A stretch of 64,000 nt of DNA from Thiocapsa roseilacustris (GCF_041903755.1 NZ_JBBWVE010000009.1:115069-179068), one strand, 5' to 3'. Positions 37,002 through 46,182 are shown, numbered from the stretch's first letter. Numbers and translations are program-made. The notes: generated by a model not told the origin, from the letters alone.

Positions 37002-38735
37002 TTACGCCGCCGCGCCCGCGACGTCTCGCAGCAAGGCCCCTTGCGTGGCTTCCGGGATGACCTTGGAATCGCCGCGTGCGATCTCGCGCCCGTTGTCGAG
37101 AACCAGGACGCGATCGACCCAGTCCAGTCCGGCGGGACGGTGGGTGATGAGCAGCACGGTGCGCCCGACCATGAGACGGTCGAGCGCCTGCATGAGACTG
37201 CGCTCGGTCTCGGCATCGAGGCCCTCGGTGGGCTCGTCCAGCAGCAGGATGGGGGCATCCTTGAGCAGGGCGCGGGCAACCGCAATGCGCCGGGCCTGTC
37301 CGCCGGAGAGACGCACCCCGGTCTCCCCCACCCAAGTGCCGTAGCCGTCGGGCAGCTCGCTGATGAAATCGTGGATCTGGGCGACTCGGCAGGCGGCCTC
37401 GATCGCCTCCTGCGTAGCCTCGGGCGCAGCGATCTGCAGGTTCTCGCGGATGGTGGTGTCGAAGAGATAGGTCTGCTGGCTGACCACCGCGATATGACTG
37501 CGCAGGTCGTCTCCACGGAAGGTGGTGATGGAGTGACCGCCGATGCTGATGTCTCCGGCATCCGGTTCCCAAAAACGCAGCAGCAGGTTGAAGAGCGTGC
37601 TCTTGCCCGAGCCAGTGGCGCCGACGACCGCGGCACGGGTGCCCTCCGGGACCTCGAGATCGATATCGGCGACAGCCAGTGTCGCGGCACCCGGATAGCT
37701 GAATCCGACACCGCTGAAGCGGATGTCGAAGCGCTCCGGTCGGGGCGAGGGTGCGGCCGGCTCGACGACGGGCGGATCGGTATCGACGATGGCGAAGATC
37801 CGCCGCGCCGCGGCCAACGTCCGCCCGAGAAGCTGGAAGGCATGAGGCAATGGCGCGACGGCCTCGAAGCTCGCCAGCGTGAAGAGTGCGAGCATGGCCA
37901 ATTGCGGAGGCATCAGGGTGCCGTCGTGCACCATGGGGATGCCGAGCCAGAGCAGCACCCAGAGGCTCAGGCTCGCGCTCAGACCGACCGCCGCCTGGGT
38001 GACGCCGTGATCGCTGCTCAAGCGGGCCTGATCGGCGATCAGGCGCCGCCCCAGGCCGTCGACGCGCTCGGCCTGGCGCGCGTTGGCCCCGTAGATCGTC
38101 AGCTCGGCCATACCCTGAACACCGTCGATGACGGCCGCACGCAGCTCGGCCTCGTCCTCGGCGAGCCGCCGCCCGGGGGCCTGACCGCGCCCTTGCGCCC
38201 AGACGGGCAAGGCGACGCCGGCGATCAGCAGGAAGGCAAGCCCGGAGAGCGCCAGCAACGGGTCGTGCAGGAGCAGAAAGATGAAGAAGAGCACCGCGCT
38301 GATAGCGGCGACCGCCACGGGCACCAGCACGCGGACATAGAGGTTGTCCAGGGCGTCGATGTCGGCACGGATGCGGCTCAGCAGATCGCCGCTGTGATAC
38401 TGCTGCAGACGCGCGGGAGCCAGCGGCTCGAGATGGCGGTAAAACCAGACCCGCAGCTCGGCGATCAAACGGAAGGTAGCCTCGTGGTTGACCAAGCGCT
38501 CGGCGTAGCGGCCGGCAGTGCGCATGACGGCGCTCAGGCGGATCAAGGCGGCGGGCGCGAAGTAGTTGATGGCGACCCCGGCGACACCGGCCACCGCCAT
38601 GGCGGTGATGAACCAACCCGCCAAGGCCATGAGCGCGACATTGGCGATCAGGGTCAGGAGGGCGATCAGGGTGCCGGCAATCATCCAGCCGCGATAGGGC
38701 CGGAACAGGCTCCAGAGACGCAACAGCTCCTTCAT
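37002..38735 (-). CDS. cydC: Thiol reductant ABC exporter subunit CydC
   Basis: A 577-residue half-transporter with an N-terminal six-helix membrane domain and a C-terminal ATPase. CydDC exports glutathione and cysteine and is required for cytochrome bd assembly. Walker A is GATGSGKST and the signature LSGGQARR. ATG at 38735 overlaps the cydD stop by ATGA. Expected length; no cydAB in this window. Confidence 0.93.
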   Translation of the reverse strand: MKELLRLWSLFRPYRGWMIAGTLIALLTLIANVALMALAGWFITAMAVAGVAGVAINYFAPAALIRLSAVMRTAGRYAERLVNHEATFRLIAELRVWFYRHLEPLAPARLQQYHSGDLLSRIRADIDALDNLYVRVLVPVAVAAISAVLFFIFLLLHDPLLALSGLAFLLIAGVALPVWAQGRGQAPGRRLAEDEAELRAAVIDGVQGMAELTIYGANARQAERVDGLGRRLIADQARLSSDHGVTQAAVGLSASLSLWVLLWLGIPMVHDGTLMPPQLAMLALFTLASFEAVAPLPHAFQLLGRTLAAARRIFAIVDTDPPVVEPAAPSPRPERFDIRFSGVGFSYPGAATLAVADIDLEVPEGTRAAVVGATGSGKSTLFNLLLRFWEPDAGDISIGGHSITTFRGDDLRSHIAVVSQQTYLFDTTIRENLQIAAPEATQEAIEAACRVAQIHDFISELPDGYGTWVGETGVRLSGGQARRIAVARALLKDAPILLLDEPTEGLDAETERSLMQALDRLMVGRTVLLITHRPAGLDWVDRVLVLDNGREIARGDSKVIPEATQGALLRDVAGAAA

Positions 38736-40573
38736 CGGTCGTCCTCCCGATCCGGATTCCAAGGGTCGGCCTGCGCGGGAGCGGTTTGGCCGTAGGCCGC
38801 GATCATCCGGGCGTAGATCCCGTTCGCCGCGGAGAGGGTCTCATGCGTCCCGGACTCGGCGACTCGACCCGACGCGAGCACCAGGATACGGTCTGCCCGG
38901 CGCACGGTCGCAAGCCGGTGGGCGACGACCAAGAGGGTGCGACCCTTGGCCAGCTCCTCGATGCCCTCCTGCACCAGACGCTCGCTCTCGGGATCGAGGT
39001 TGGCCGTCGCCTCGTCCAGGATAACCAGCGGGGCGTCGCGCAGGAAGGCGCGGGCAAGGGCGATGCGCTGGATCTGACCGCCCGAGAGACCCGCCCCGCG
39101 CTCGCCGACCAGGTTGTCGTAGCCGGCGGGCAATGCCTCGATGAAGTCGGCGGCACGGGCACGACGGGCCGCCGCGCGGACCGACTCGAGATCCGCATCC
39201 GGGCAGCCGAGCCGGATGTTGTCGCCGATCGTTCCCTGAAAGAGACGCGGCTGCTGCGGGACCCAGGCAAGGTGGCTGCGCCACTCCTCGAGATCGAGGT
39301 CGGCAAGTGCCTGATCGCCGATCAAGATCCGACCCGAGGTCGGCGAGAGGAAACCCAGCAGTAGGTTGATCACGGTGGTCTTGCCGGCCCCGCTGGTCCC
39401 GACCAGCGCGACACGGGCGCCTGCGGGGACCTCGAAGTCCATGCCGCACAATGCATCGCGGCCCTCTTCGTAGCTGAAATGCACATTCTGAAAACGCAGA
39501 CCAAAGGGGCGTGGGGCCTGCAGTGGGGCATGACCGGATGCGGCCCGATCGGGCGCGTTCGAGTCGGATGCGGATCGCGCCTCCGGCTCGGCATCCAGCA
39601 CCCGGATCATCTGCTCGGCGGCGGCGGAGGCGGCCATCCGCGCGTGGTACTGGACTCCCATGTTGCGCAAGGGGGCATAGAACTCGGGCGCCAACATGAG
39701 GATAAAGAGGCCCTGCAGATAGGTGATCTCGGGGAGCGCGTTCAGCCATTCCGGCAGCGGCATCACCAACCCGTAGAGCCGAAAGCCGACGAACACCGCG
39801 ATGATGGCGATGCCGATGGCGGCGAAGAACTCCAGAACGGCGGAGGAGAGAAAGGCGACCCGCAAGACCTGCATGGTGCTGCTGCGATAGGCGTTGGAGA
39901 TGCGCGTGACCTCGTCAGCCTCGCGACGGCTCGCCCCGAAGAGCTTCAGGGTCGTCAGGCCCTGGATGACGTCGAGGAAGTGCGAGCTCATGCGCGCGAG
40001 CTCCTTCCATTGGTGCTGATTCTTGGACTGAGCGCTCGATCCGATGAGGATCATGAAGAGCGGGATCAGGGGGGCGGTCACCAGCATGACCGCACCCGCG
40101 ACCCAGTCCGCAGGAAAGACCACGACCAGGATCACCACGGGCAGGATCATCGTCAGGGTCATGGCTGGAAGAAAGCGCGCGTAATACCCCTCCAGGTCAT
40201 CGATCCCCTTGGTGAGCATTTCGACCAAGGCACCGCTGCGCTCGTTGGCCAGATAGCGCGGGCCGAGTCGTTGCAGGTGGCGGAACACCTGATCGCGCAA
40301 CCCGCTGCGAACCAGGGCAGCGGCCTGGAAGGCCGAGCGCTCGCCCTGCCAAACGGTGAAGCCGCGCATCAGGAAGAGGCCCAGCAAGACGGCCATCAAG
40401 TGACCGATCTCGGTCAGACCCGCCCCCTCGAAGATCACGGCGTTCAGGATCAAGGCAAGCAACCAGGCTTGTGCGATGGCGAGCAGCCCTTGCCCGACGC
40501 CTAGACCGATGGTGTGCGTCAGCGCAGCACCGGCAAGCGGGCGGTGAGACTTGAGCCAAGCGTTGACGGACAT
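38732..40573 (-). CDS. cydD: Thiol reductant ABC exporter subunit CydD
   Basis: A 613-residue partner of CydC with the membrane domain first (LKSHRPLAGAALTHTIGLGVGQG), Walker A GTSGAGKTT, and signature LSGGQIQR. A charged linker (about residues 340-370, EPEARSASDSNAPDRAASG) between membrane and ATPase domains is longer than usual. Start placed at ATG 40573, after which the family homology begins. Confidence 0.93.
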   Translation of the reverse strand: MSVNAWLKSHRPLAGAALTHTIGLGVGQGLLAIAQAWLLALILNAVIFEGAGLTEIGHLMAVLLGLFLMRGFTVWQGERSAFQAAALVRSGLRDQVFRHLQRLGPRYLANERSGALVEMLTKGIDDLEGYYARFLPAMTLTMILPVVILVVVFPADWVAGAVMLVTAPLIPLFMILIGSSAQSKNQHQWKELARMSSHFLDVIQGLTTLKLFGASRREADEVTRISNAYRSSTMQVLRVAFLSSAVLEFFAAIGIAIIAVFVGFRLYGLVMPLPEWLNALPEITYLQGLFILMLAPEFYAPLRNMGVQYHARMAASAAAEQMIRVLDAEPEARSASDSNAPDRAASGHAPLQAPRPFGLRFQNVHFSYEEGRDALCGMDFEVPAGARVALVGTSGAGKTTVINLLLGFLSPTSGRILIGDQALADLDLEEWRSHLAWVPQQPRLFQGTIGDNIRLGCPDADLESVRAAARRARAADFIEALPAGYDNLVGERGAGLSGGQIQRIALARAFLRDAPLVILDEATANLDPESERLVQEGIEELAKGRTLLVVAHRLATVRRADRILVLASGRVAESGTHETLSAANGIYARMIAAYGQTAPAQADPWNPDREDDR

Positions 40574-40803
40574 GATGCGATCTGCCTGGAGGCGGGCCGG
40601 TCGACCCGAATCGGGGGAGGATAAGGAAGGGAAGACCGGCAGGGCAACGAAAAAACTCACATGAGGAGGCTGCTCTCGCGCCGAGAAGCGCCGAACACAT
40701 GGCCATTAACACGAAAAACGACGCGGATGAGGATCGACGCCCATTGAACGAATCGAACGATTCGGCTAGTTTAGCCATCATTCAACAGCGACCGAGCCCG
40801 AGT

Positions 40804-41055
40804 ATGCGAACCTTCACAGCCAACGAAGCCAAGACCCATTTCGGAGAATTCATCGACCGCGCGCAACGCGAGCCGGTTCGCGTCACACGCCGGAATCGGG
40901 TCGTGGGCATCATGGTGTCGCCGAGCGACTTTGAGGCCATGCGGGTCTTCTACGCCGATCGGCTGCGCCGGACCCTGGATCAAACCGCGGATCACGCCAA
41001 AGCTCAGGGGCTGACCGAGGAGCAGCTCGATGCGCTTCTGGCCGATGACAGTTAA
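40804..41055 (+). CDS. Phd/YefM-type antitoxin, orphan
   Basis: An 83-residue protein, MRTFTANEAKTHFGEFIDRAQREPVRVTRRNRVVGIMVS, a canonical Phd/YefM DNA-binding domain with a C-terminal LTEEQLDALLADDS tail. No toxin gene follows: its TAA stop is formed by the first bases of a family B2 repeat (41053). The repeat may have replaced or displaced the toxin. Confidence 0.85.
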   Translation: MRTFTANEAKTHFGEFIDRAQREPVRVTRRNRVVGIMVSPSDFEAMRVFYADRLRRTLDQTADHAKAQGLTEEQLDALLADDS

Positions 41056-41141
41056 ACCGCGCCCAGCGGGTCATACGATCTTTTTGGATGTGATCGGCCC
41101 CGGCGGACTTGACGACCGTCGGAGCCGGCGCGGTTTAATAG
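41052..41141. repeat. MITE-like inverted repeat, family B2, copy 3
   Basis: Ends TTAAACCGCGCCC and GGCGCGGTTTAA; internal sequence is the reverse complement of the copy at 44307-44396. It supplies the stop codon of the preceding antitoxin gene. Confidence 0.82.
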
Positions 41142-41206
41142 AATAGAAAACCTTATTCTGAACCGCTCCCCCGCTAAGGAACGATTCAATAAAACCGAAA
41201 CCCGTA

Positions 41207-41235
41207 GGATGGGTAGAGCAAAGCGAAACCCATCC
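41207..41235. repeat. REP-like palindrome
   Basis: GGATGGGT and ACCCATCC arms with a 13-nt loop containing AGCAAAGCG. This is a common dispersed palindrome type in Gammaproteobacteria. Confidence 0.6.
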
Positions 41236-41431
41236 AGCCCGCGCCAAGGGCATCGGCCCAAAACCCGGAAGCCGTGCGCCGTCGCTACAGGTACGATTCA
41301 GCAACGTGGCCGGATTCATAAGCGAGGCACCGACGGGCCGCGTGGCGTAAAGTGCTTCACTGGTCAGCTTGGCGCCATGGTTCCCGGAATTTGCCCAAGC
41401 ATCCCTGTCCGCGTCTCACTCGCCAGACGCC

Positions 41432-41971
41432 TCAATCCGCCGGACGCTGCGGCACCTTCTCAATCTTGCTCGTGTCGTAGCCGAGCCCGCCGAGGAAGGC
41501 GACGATCTCGTCGTACTTGGCCTGCGGAATCTCGGGCTCGCGGGCCATGATCCAGACATAGTCGCGCTTGGACCGGCCAATGACGGTGATGCCGTAATCG
41601 GGCTCCAGCCAGACAATGCGGAAGTCGGCCTTGAAGGGCCAGATGAACTGCATCCACCAGAGTGCATTGGTGTCGGTATCGCGCACGAAACCCTTCGGAT
41701 TGTGCGTCTTCAGCGGACCGTCAAACCCGTCCTTGTTGAAGGTGAAGGTGGTCGCGATGGTGCCGTCCGGATTGAGCGCGTAGGACTCCACGGCATTGTA
41801 GGCGCCCTTCTCCACGAAGGTCGGGATGTTGGCGATCACATACCACTTGCCCATGAAGCGTTCGAGATCGACCTGTTTGACGGTATCCATGGGCGCGCCT
41901 CCTTCTTCGGTACAGCCGCTCGCAAGGGCGAGCATGAGTATGGTGAGCACAAGCGCCGAGAGTCTCTTCAT
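41432..41971 (-). CDS. Lipocalin family lipoprotein (Blc-like)
   Basis: A 179-residue outer-membrane-type lipoprotein. The signal ends at LASGC (lipobox), followed by the lipocalin GKWYVIANIP motif (GxW), then a beta-barrel ending in REPEIPQAKYDEIVAFLGGLGYD, as in Blc. It probably binds lipids or fatty acids in the envelope. ATG at 41971 overlaps the stop of the DUF6134 gene, so both are co-translated. Confidence 0.92.
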   Translation of the reverse strand: MKRLSALVLTILMLALASGCTEEGGAPMDTVKQVDLERFMGKWYVIANIPTFVEKGAYNAVESYALNPDGTIATTFTFNKDGFDGPLKTHNPKGFVRDTDTNALWWMQFIWPFKADFRIVWLEPDYGITVIGRSKRDYVWIMAREPEIPQAKYDEIVAFLGGLGYDTSKIEKVPQRPAD

Positions 41972-42687
41972 GTCGGCGCCATCCGTTGGTAACGCAGCGT
42001 CTTGCCCTTGCCGGTATCGCTTTCGAGACCGATCCATCCGTGCTCGTCCGAATACCAGAGGATGAGCTCGAGCTCGTCGGTGCTGAGCTTATAGCGCGCC
42101 GCGGCAACCTCTTCGCCGCCGAAGCGGATCGCGTCGGTTCCTTGCGGCTGCACCCGGACCGGCACCAGCTCGCCGGTCTGAGGGTTCAGGAGGCTCTCCT
42201 GTTTCAGAAAATCACGGTCCCAATAGGCGAAGGTCATGACGCAGCCGGGCAGACGCCGCGACACACCGTTGACCGACAGGGCGAGCGACTCCCCGCTGTC
42301 TTCGCCGCGCACACGGTAGTCCTTGCCGTTGTCGTCCGTGCTGGCGTCGATCGTCTGCAGACAGCCGTCGCGCCAGGTCTCGCGACTCTCGTGGCGGTAG
42401 CTGTAGGCGGTGAAGATCCAGAAGTTGATGTCGAAGCTGGCCCGGCTCGACACCTGCGCCTCCTCGCCGAGCGCACGGATATCGAAGCTGTGCTCGCCGA
42501 TTGGATCCTGGTCGAGGAAGACCTTGAACCTCAGATTCGCCGACTCGGTGTTGGCGGATGCCAAGGGTGCGGCCCCGACCATCAGAAGAGCCATAGCGCC
42601 AGTCGACCACCAACGGCGCCTGCCCCGAACCCGACTTTCCTGCCCGGTCGCGCGTAGCGACCGGCACCAGCGTTGTCCCGTTTCCAT
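41968..42687 (-). CDS. DUF6134 family periplasmic protein
   Basis: A 239-residue protein with an N-terminal signal (MALLMVGAAPLASA) and a domain reading LRFKVFLDQDPIGEHSFDI through YRHESRETWRDGCLQTIDA to CVMTFAYWDRDFLKQESLLNPQTGELV and ELILWYSDEHGWIGLES, typical of DUF6134. Function is unknown. The internal ATG at 42687 was chosen because a GGAGAG site is correctly spaced from it but abuts the upstream ATG at 42693. Confidence 0.82.
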   Translation of the reverse strand: METGQRWCRSLRATGQESRVRGRRRWWSTGAMALLMVGAAPLASANTESANLRFKVFLDQDPIGEHSFDIRALGEEAQVSSRASFDINFWIFTAYSYRHESRETWRDGCLQTIDASTDDNGKDYRVRGEDSGESLALSVNGVSRRLPGCVMTFAYWDRDFLKQESLLNPQTGELVPVRVQPQGTDAIRFGGEEVAAARYKLSTDELELILWYSDEHGWIGLESDTGKGKTLRYQRMAPT

Positions 42688-42713
42688 CTGCATCTCTCCA
42701 GGTACCTAATCTC

Positions 42714-43514
42714 TCAAAGACTCGAATCACTCCGGGCCCGCCGCGGCGGCCCCGGAAAAAAGGCGTTGGTCCGCGCGATATAGTCGCGGTAAGCCGGCCG
42801 ACGCTCGCCGATATCCTTTTCCAACAAGGCCACGCCGGACACGCGCAGCAGCAGGAAGGTCATGAGCACCGGCGAGACGATCGTCCACCAGCCGCCGGCC
42901 GCGAGCGCAAACAGGAAGTAGCCCCACCAGATGCAGGCCTCGCCGAAATAGTTGGGATGGCGGGTATAGCGCCAAAGTCCCTGATCCATCACCTTACCCT
43001 TGTTCTCGGGCCGGGCCTTGAAATCGGCCAGTTGTTGATCACCGACGGCTTCGAAGAAGAGTCCGACCAGCCAAAACGACAACGCCGCGTAGTCGAGCCA
43101 CCCGAGCGGGTTGGTACCGAGTGTCGCCGCAAGCAGCGGAAGCGCGATGATCCAGGCGAGGATCGCCTGCAGCCCGAAGACAATATAGAGGCTCTTCCAG
43201 CGAAACCCCGGCTCGTTCTCCGCCCGAATCGCCTGGTAGCGCCGATCCTCGCCGTGGCCCCAGTTGCGTTTGGTGATGAAGACGCTGAGGCGCACCGCCC
43301 AAAGCGTGACCAGGAAGAAAACCAGATAGGCACGCTCGCCCACTTCGGGTGCACCCAGCAGGAAGACCGCGGCCATGAGCAGGAAGAAGAGCGACCAGAG
43401 CGAGTCGACAATGCTGACGTCGTTCAACTTCAAGCTGACGAGCCAGGCGCCGAGAGCCATGCCGAGCGCGGCGCCCAAGCCGGTGAGATAGAGATCGAGA
43501 TCAAACACCTGCAT
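42714..43514 (-). CDS. DUF1295 membrane protein (steroid 5-alpha reductase-like)
   Basis: A 266-residue polytopic membrane protein with about seven hydrophobic segments. The C-terminal GLWRYTRHPNYFGEACIWWGYFLFAL block is the signature of the isoprenylcysteine methyltransferase/steroid 5-alpha reductase superfamily, where it binds cofactor. Reaction unknown; neighbours point to lipid or fatty-acid modification. It overlaps the DUF2878 gene by 14 bases. Confidence 0.9.
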   Translation of the reverse strand: MQVFDLDLYLTGLGAALGMALGAWLVSLKLNDVSIVDSLWSLFFLLMAAVFLLGAPEVGERAYLVFFLVTLWAVRLSVFITKRNWGHGEDRRYQAIRAENEPGFRWKSLYIVFGLQAILAWIIALPLLAATLGTNPLGWLDYAALSFWLVGLFFEAVGDQQLADFKARPENKGKVMDQGLWRYTRHPNYFGEACIWWGYFLFALAAGGWWTIVSPVLMTFLLLRVSGVALLEKDIGERRPAYRDYIARTNAFFPGPPRRARSDSSL

Positions 43515-44067
43515 TGTTCTCCGTGACTGTGGTCAAGGTAGCCGCCTTCGGGAAGCCGGCGCCGTCGAAACGCTGCGCCAGCCAAGCACTCAGGGGCATC
43601 AGGAACGACCAGCCACCCGCAAGTACAGCCATCGCCACGAACGTGTCGGGGAAGGCGACGGCACCGAGCTGTTGTCCGCCATAGAAGGCGAGGGGTCCGC
43701 CGATCGCACCGAGTACGACCGCCAAGGTCCAACGCCCTTTCAGCCAGCTCAGTGCAACGTTCAGGGTCGTCGCAAAGGCCACCCACATGGCGATGATCCA
43801 GATCGGGGCAAGCCAGGGCAGAAGCATGCCGGACGAGTACTCGAGAAACCCGAAGCGCACCAGGAAGCCGTCCCACACAGCCCCGATGGCGCCGACGAGC
43901 ACCAACAACATCGCCTCGCGACGCGGCGCGTCGGACATCCGAAGGTGCAAGGCAACGACCAGTGCGGCCACGCCGACCCCAAGCCAGGGCCATCCGTGTG
44001 CACCGCCCAGCACGCAGGCGAACCAGGCGATCTGGAAGGCGACGAGGTTGACGATAAGTCTGAGCAT
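43501..44067 (-). CDS. DUF2878 membrane protein
   Basis: A 188-residue, six-helix membrane protein beginning MLRLIVNLVAFQIAWFACVLGGAHG, with APIWIIAMWVAFATTLNVALSWL and GGPLAFYGGQQLGAVAF; these define DUF2878. Function unknown. DUF2878, DUF1295, DUF6134 and lipocalin genes recur together in Gammaproteobacteria, often near cyclopropane fatty-acid genes. ATG at 44067 or 44076 possible. Confidence 0.85.
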   Translation of the reverse strand: MLRLIVNLVAFQIAWFACVLGGAHGWPWLGVGVAALVVALHLRMSDAPRREAMLLVLVGAIGAVWDGFLVRFGFLEYSSGMLLPWLAPIWIIAMWVAFATTLNVALSWLKGRWTLAVVLGAIGGPLAFYGGQQLGAVAFPDTFVAMAVLAGGWSFLMPLSAWLAQRFDGAGFPKAATLTTVTENNAGV

Positions 44068-44306
44068 GGATCGCATGTCCCGCGAATGGTCTTTCGTTCG
44101 GGACCATGTTGTGTCGCTCAAGCCCGAGACAAGCGTAGACGCCGATTCGCACCCGTACGCGGCGCGTGACGCATCACATGACCGATGAGCACCGACACGC
44201 TGACGAAGCAGCATGAAAAGGGGCCATTTCAGCCACGCCTCCCCGACACGAGCCGTACGCGTCTCTGTTATGATCGCCGGTTGGAATCTTCGGCCCTTTT
44301 AATCTC

Positions 44307-44396
44307 TTAAACCGCGCCGACCCCAGCGGTCGTCAAGTCTGCCGGGGCCGATCCCATCCAAAAAACATCGCATACCGCGCTGGGCGCGGTTTAACT
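44307..44396. repeat. MITE-like inverted repeat, family B2, copy 4, in the ompA leader
   Basis: Ends TTAAACCGCGCC and GGCGCGGTTTAA; inverted relative to the copy at 41052. It lies between a TATGAT hexamer at 44269-44274 (possible -10) and the OmpA start at 44421, so the transcript would carry an about 88-nt hairpin. The rest of 44068-44420 has no gene. Confidence 0.8.
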
Positions 44397-44420
44397 ACGG
44401 ATCGCCTCGGGAGAACCCAA

Positions 44421-45095
44421 ATGACATCACGTCCGTTGAACCGCCTCGCCGCCTCCGCCCTTGCCGCCGTTCTCGTCGTGGGCTGCGCCGCCGACGGCTC
44501 CGGCCTGACCGAGACCGGCGCCGGCGCAGCACTCGGCACCGCCGGGGGGGCTGCCGCGGGCGCGATCATCGGCTCGCTCAGCGCCAATGCAGGCCGCGGG
44601 GCCTTGATCGGCGCGGTGGGCGGTGCGCTGATCGGGACCGCCGTCGGGGCCTATATGGAGAACCAACGCAAGGACTTCGAGGCGGCGCTCGCCGACGAGA
44701 TCGCCGCGGGCATGATCAGTGTGCAGAAACTGCCGAACGATCAACTGCTGGTGCGCATGACGGGGGCCACGACCTTCGAGATCGATTCTGACCGCATCCA
44801 GCCCGGCTTCTACAGCACCATGGACAAGATCTCGGCGATCGTCAGAAAGTACGGCAAGACCGAGCTCTTGATCTCCGGACACACCGACAGCACCGGCTCT
44901 GCGGAGCACAACCAGCTCCTTTCGCAACGGCGCGCCGGTGCCGTTCAATACTATATGGAGGGTGACGGCGTGTTGCCGCAGCGCATCATCGCCACCGGCT
45001 ACGGCAAGAATCAGCCGATCGCCTCGAACGAGACCGAAGCCGGCCGGCAGCTCAACCGTCGGGTCGATATCACCATCGTGCCCATTACGGCTTGA
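44421..45095 (+). CDS. OmpA-family lipoprotein with glycine zipper (YiaD-like)
   Basis: A 224-residue outer-membrane lipoprotein. A signal with lipobox VVGC is followed by a glycine-zipper hairpin (GTAGGAAAGAIIG ... GAVGGALIGTAVGAYM) and a C-terminal OmpA domain with ISGHTDSTGSAEHNQLLSQRRA and NRRVDITI, which binds peptidoglycan. This is the YiaD/DUF4398-like architecture. Single-gene unit with a repeat element in its leader. Confidence 0.92.
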   Translation: MTSRPLNRLAASALAAVLVVGCAADGSGLTETGAGAALGTAGGAAAGAIIGSLSANAGRGALIGAVGGALIGTAVGAYMENQRKDFEAALADEIAAGMISVQKLPNDQLLVRMTGATTFEIDSDRIQPGFYSTMDKISAIVRKYGKTELLISGHTDSTGSAEHNQLLSQRRAGAVQYYMEGDGVLPQRIIATGYGKNQPIASNETEAGRQLNRRVDITIVPITA

Positions 45096-45253
45096 TCGGG
45101 ACAGCGAATCCGGCAGATCGCTCGACCGGCCGCGATCCCGGCAGGCCGATCGAGCGTCGCCCCCCAATCCACTGAGCAGACAGGAGCGGGCGGGGGCTGA
45201 GATTTCAGGGTTGGCGATCAACCGACGTCTGGCCGATCGAGATCGATACGCCC

Positions 45254-45436
45254 TTGAACACGCTGGATCGACTGCTGTCGTACGATGACGCCGAAATCAA
45301 CCGCGCCTTCGCCGATGCCGCACCGACCCTGCGCCGGTCGTTCGGCGAGGAGATCGTGACGCTGGGGCGGATGACCGACTCCTACGCTTATCCCGCCGCC
45401 CTTGAGCGGATTCGGGCGTTGCGGGAGCGACATTAA
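45254..45436 (+). CDS. Small hypothetical protein or gene remnant
   Basis: A 60-residue frame with a TTG start and no ribosome site: LDRLLSYDDAEINRAFADAAPTLRRSFGEEIVTLGRMTDSYAYP. The composition is protein-like and the frame stays open upstream to about 45200, so it may be the C-terminal remnant of a longer gene. I do not recognise a family. Confidence 0.3.
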   Translation: MNTLDRLLSYDDAEINRAFADAAPTLRRSFGEEIVTLGRMTDSYAYPAALERIRALRERH

Positions 45437-45448
45437 CCCGTCAGCACC

Positions 45449-45590
45449 TGTAGGTTGTGCTGACGATAGGAAGCACAACTTGCGCCGACGGTGGGTTGTG
45501 CCTCGCATGGCTCGGCACAACCTACGGTGAGGTTCGCGTAAAGCGCTCCGATGCGCAGCTTGGCATCAGGGTTTCCGGAATGCGTCTAAG
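45449..45590. repeat. MITE-like inverted repeat, family A, degraded copy 3
   Basis: The inner TAGGTTGTGC/GCACAACCTA palindrome is complete, the left outer arm is lost, and the right arm (GGCATCAGGGTTTCCGGAATG) is separated from the palindrome by about 33 extra bases. The right arm reaches the stop codon of fdxB. Confidence 0.7.
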
Positions 45591-45897
45591 CGGCAGCCGC
45601 AAGAGGCTCGTGCGAGAGACACTTCTTGGGACAGACCCGTGAGCACGCCTGACAGCCGATACAGTCGAGCGCGTCCTTGAGATTCATCACCATCCCGGGC
45701 GCCTCATCGAACTCGTCGTCGCCCTCGTCTTCGAGCGCTTCCAGATCGAGATCCTCGCGGTCGACCAGCTCAAAGACATCGCGCGGACAGACCTTATAAC
45801 AGCGACCGCAGCCGATGCAGTTATTTTGGTTGATGCTCTCAATGAACGCAGGGGTCCATTCGACCCCGCCGCGGGTAATACCGGTGATGACACTCAT
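45586..45897 (-). CDS. fdxB: Nif-specific ferredoxin III
   Basis: A 103-residue 2[4Fe-4S] ferredoxin. The two cluster motifs are CIGCGRCYKVCP and CIGCQACSRVCP, separated by an acidic insertion (DLEALEDEGDDEFDEAP) characteristic of the nif-associated FdxB family. Thought to deliver electrons in FeMo-cofactor assembly. Last gene of the nifEN operon; its stop codon lies in a family A repeat arm. Confidence 0.94.
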   Translation of the reverse strand: MSVITGITRGGVEWTPAFIESINQNNCIGCGRCYKVCPRDVFELVDREDLDLEALEDEGDDEFDEAPGMVMNLKDALDCIGCQACSRVCPKKCLSHEPLAAAA

Positions 45898-45930
45898 GGC
45901 TGTTTCTCCATGTTCGGAAAATGGGTTCGT

Positions 45931-46161
45931 TCAAGCACTCTCGGCCTGCGCCGCCTTGAGCGCTGCATTGGCCTGTGCCCACGCGCGGCAAGCATCGTAA
46001 GTGGCCTGGGCAATGCCGGGGATCTCCTCGTAACCCGCGGGCAACCGATCCTCCACCAGGTCATGCAGCTCCCCGGCCCGCTCGGTGGCGATCCGTTTCG
46101 CCTTGCTCACGGCCTTCTCCAAGGCACGAATCTCATCAGCCGTCATCCCGGAAACCCCCAA
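45931..46161 (-). CDS. CCE_0567 family metalloprotein (DUF683)
   Basis: A 76-residue all-helical protein beginning MTADEIRALEKAVSKAKRIATE, with LPAGYEEIPGIAQATYDACRAW, typical of the small CCE_0567/DUF683 proteins found between the NifX-associated protein gene and fdxB. Crystal structures of relatives bind metal; exact role in nitrogenase assembly unknown. Confidence 0.9.
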   Translation of the reverse strand: MGVSGMTADEIRALEKAVSKAKRIATERAGELHDLVEDRLPAGYEEIPGIAQATYDACRAWAQANAALKAAQAESA

Positions 46162-46182
46162 GTTTTACGCACTTTTTTCAGT

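Noticed and set aside
37041..38795. A 584-codon frame antisense to cydC
   Set aside because: Shadow of cydC; the translation is Gln/Asp/Gly-rich with no domain.
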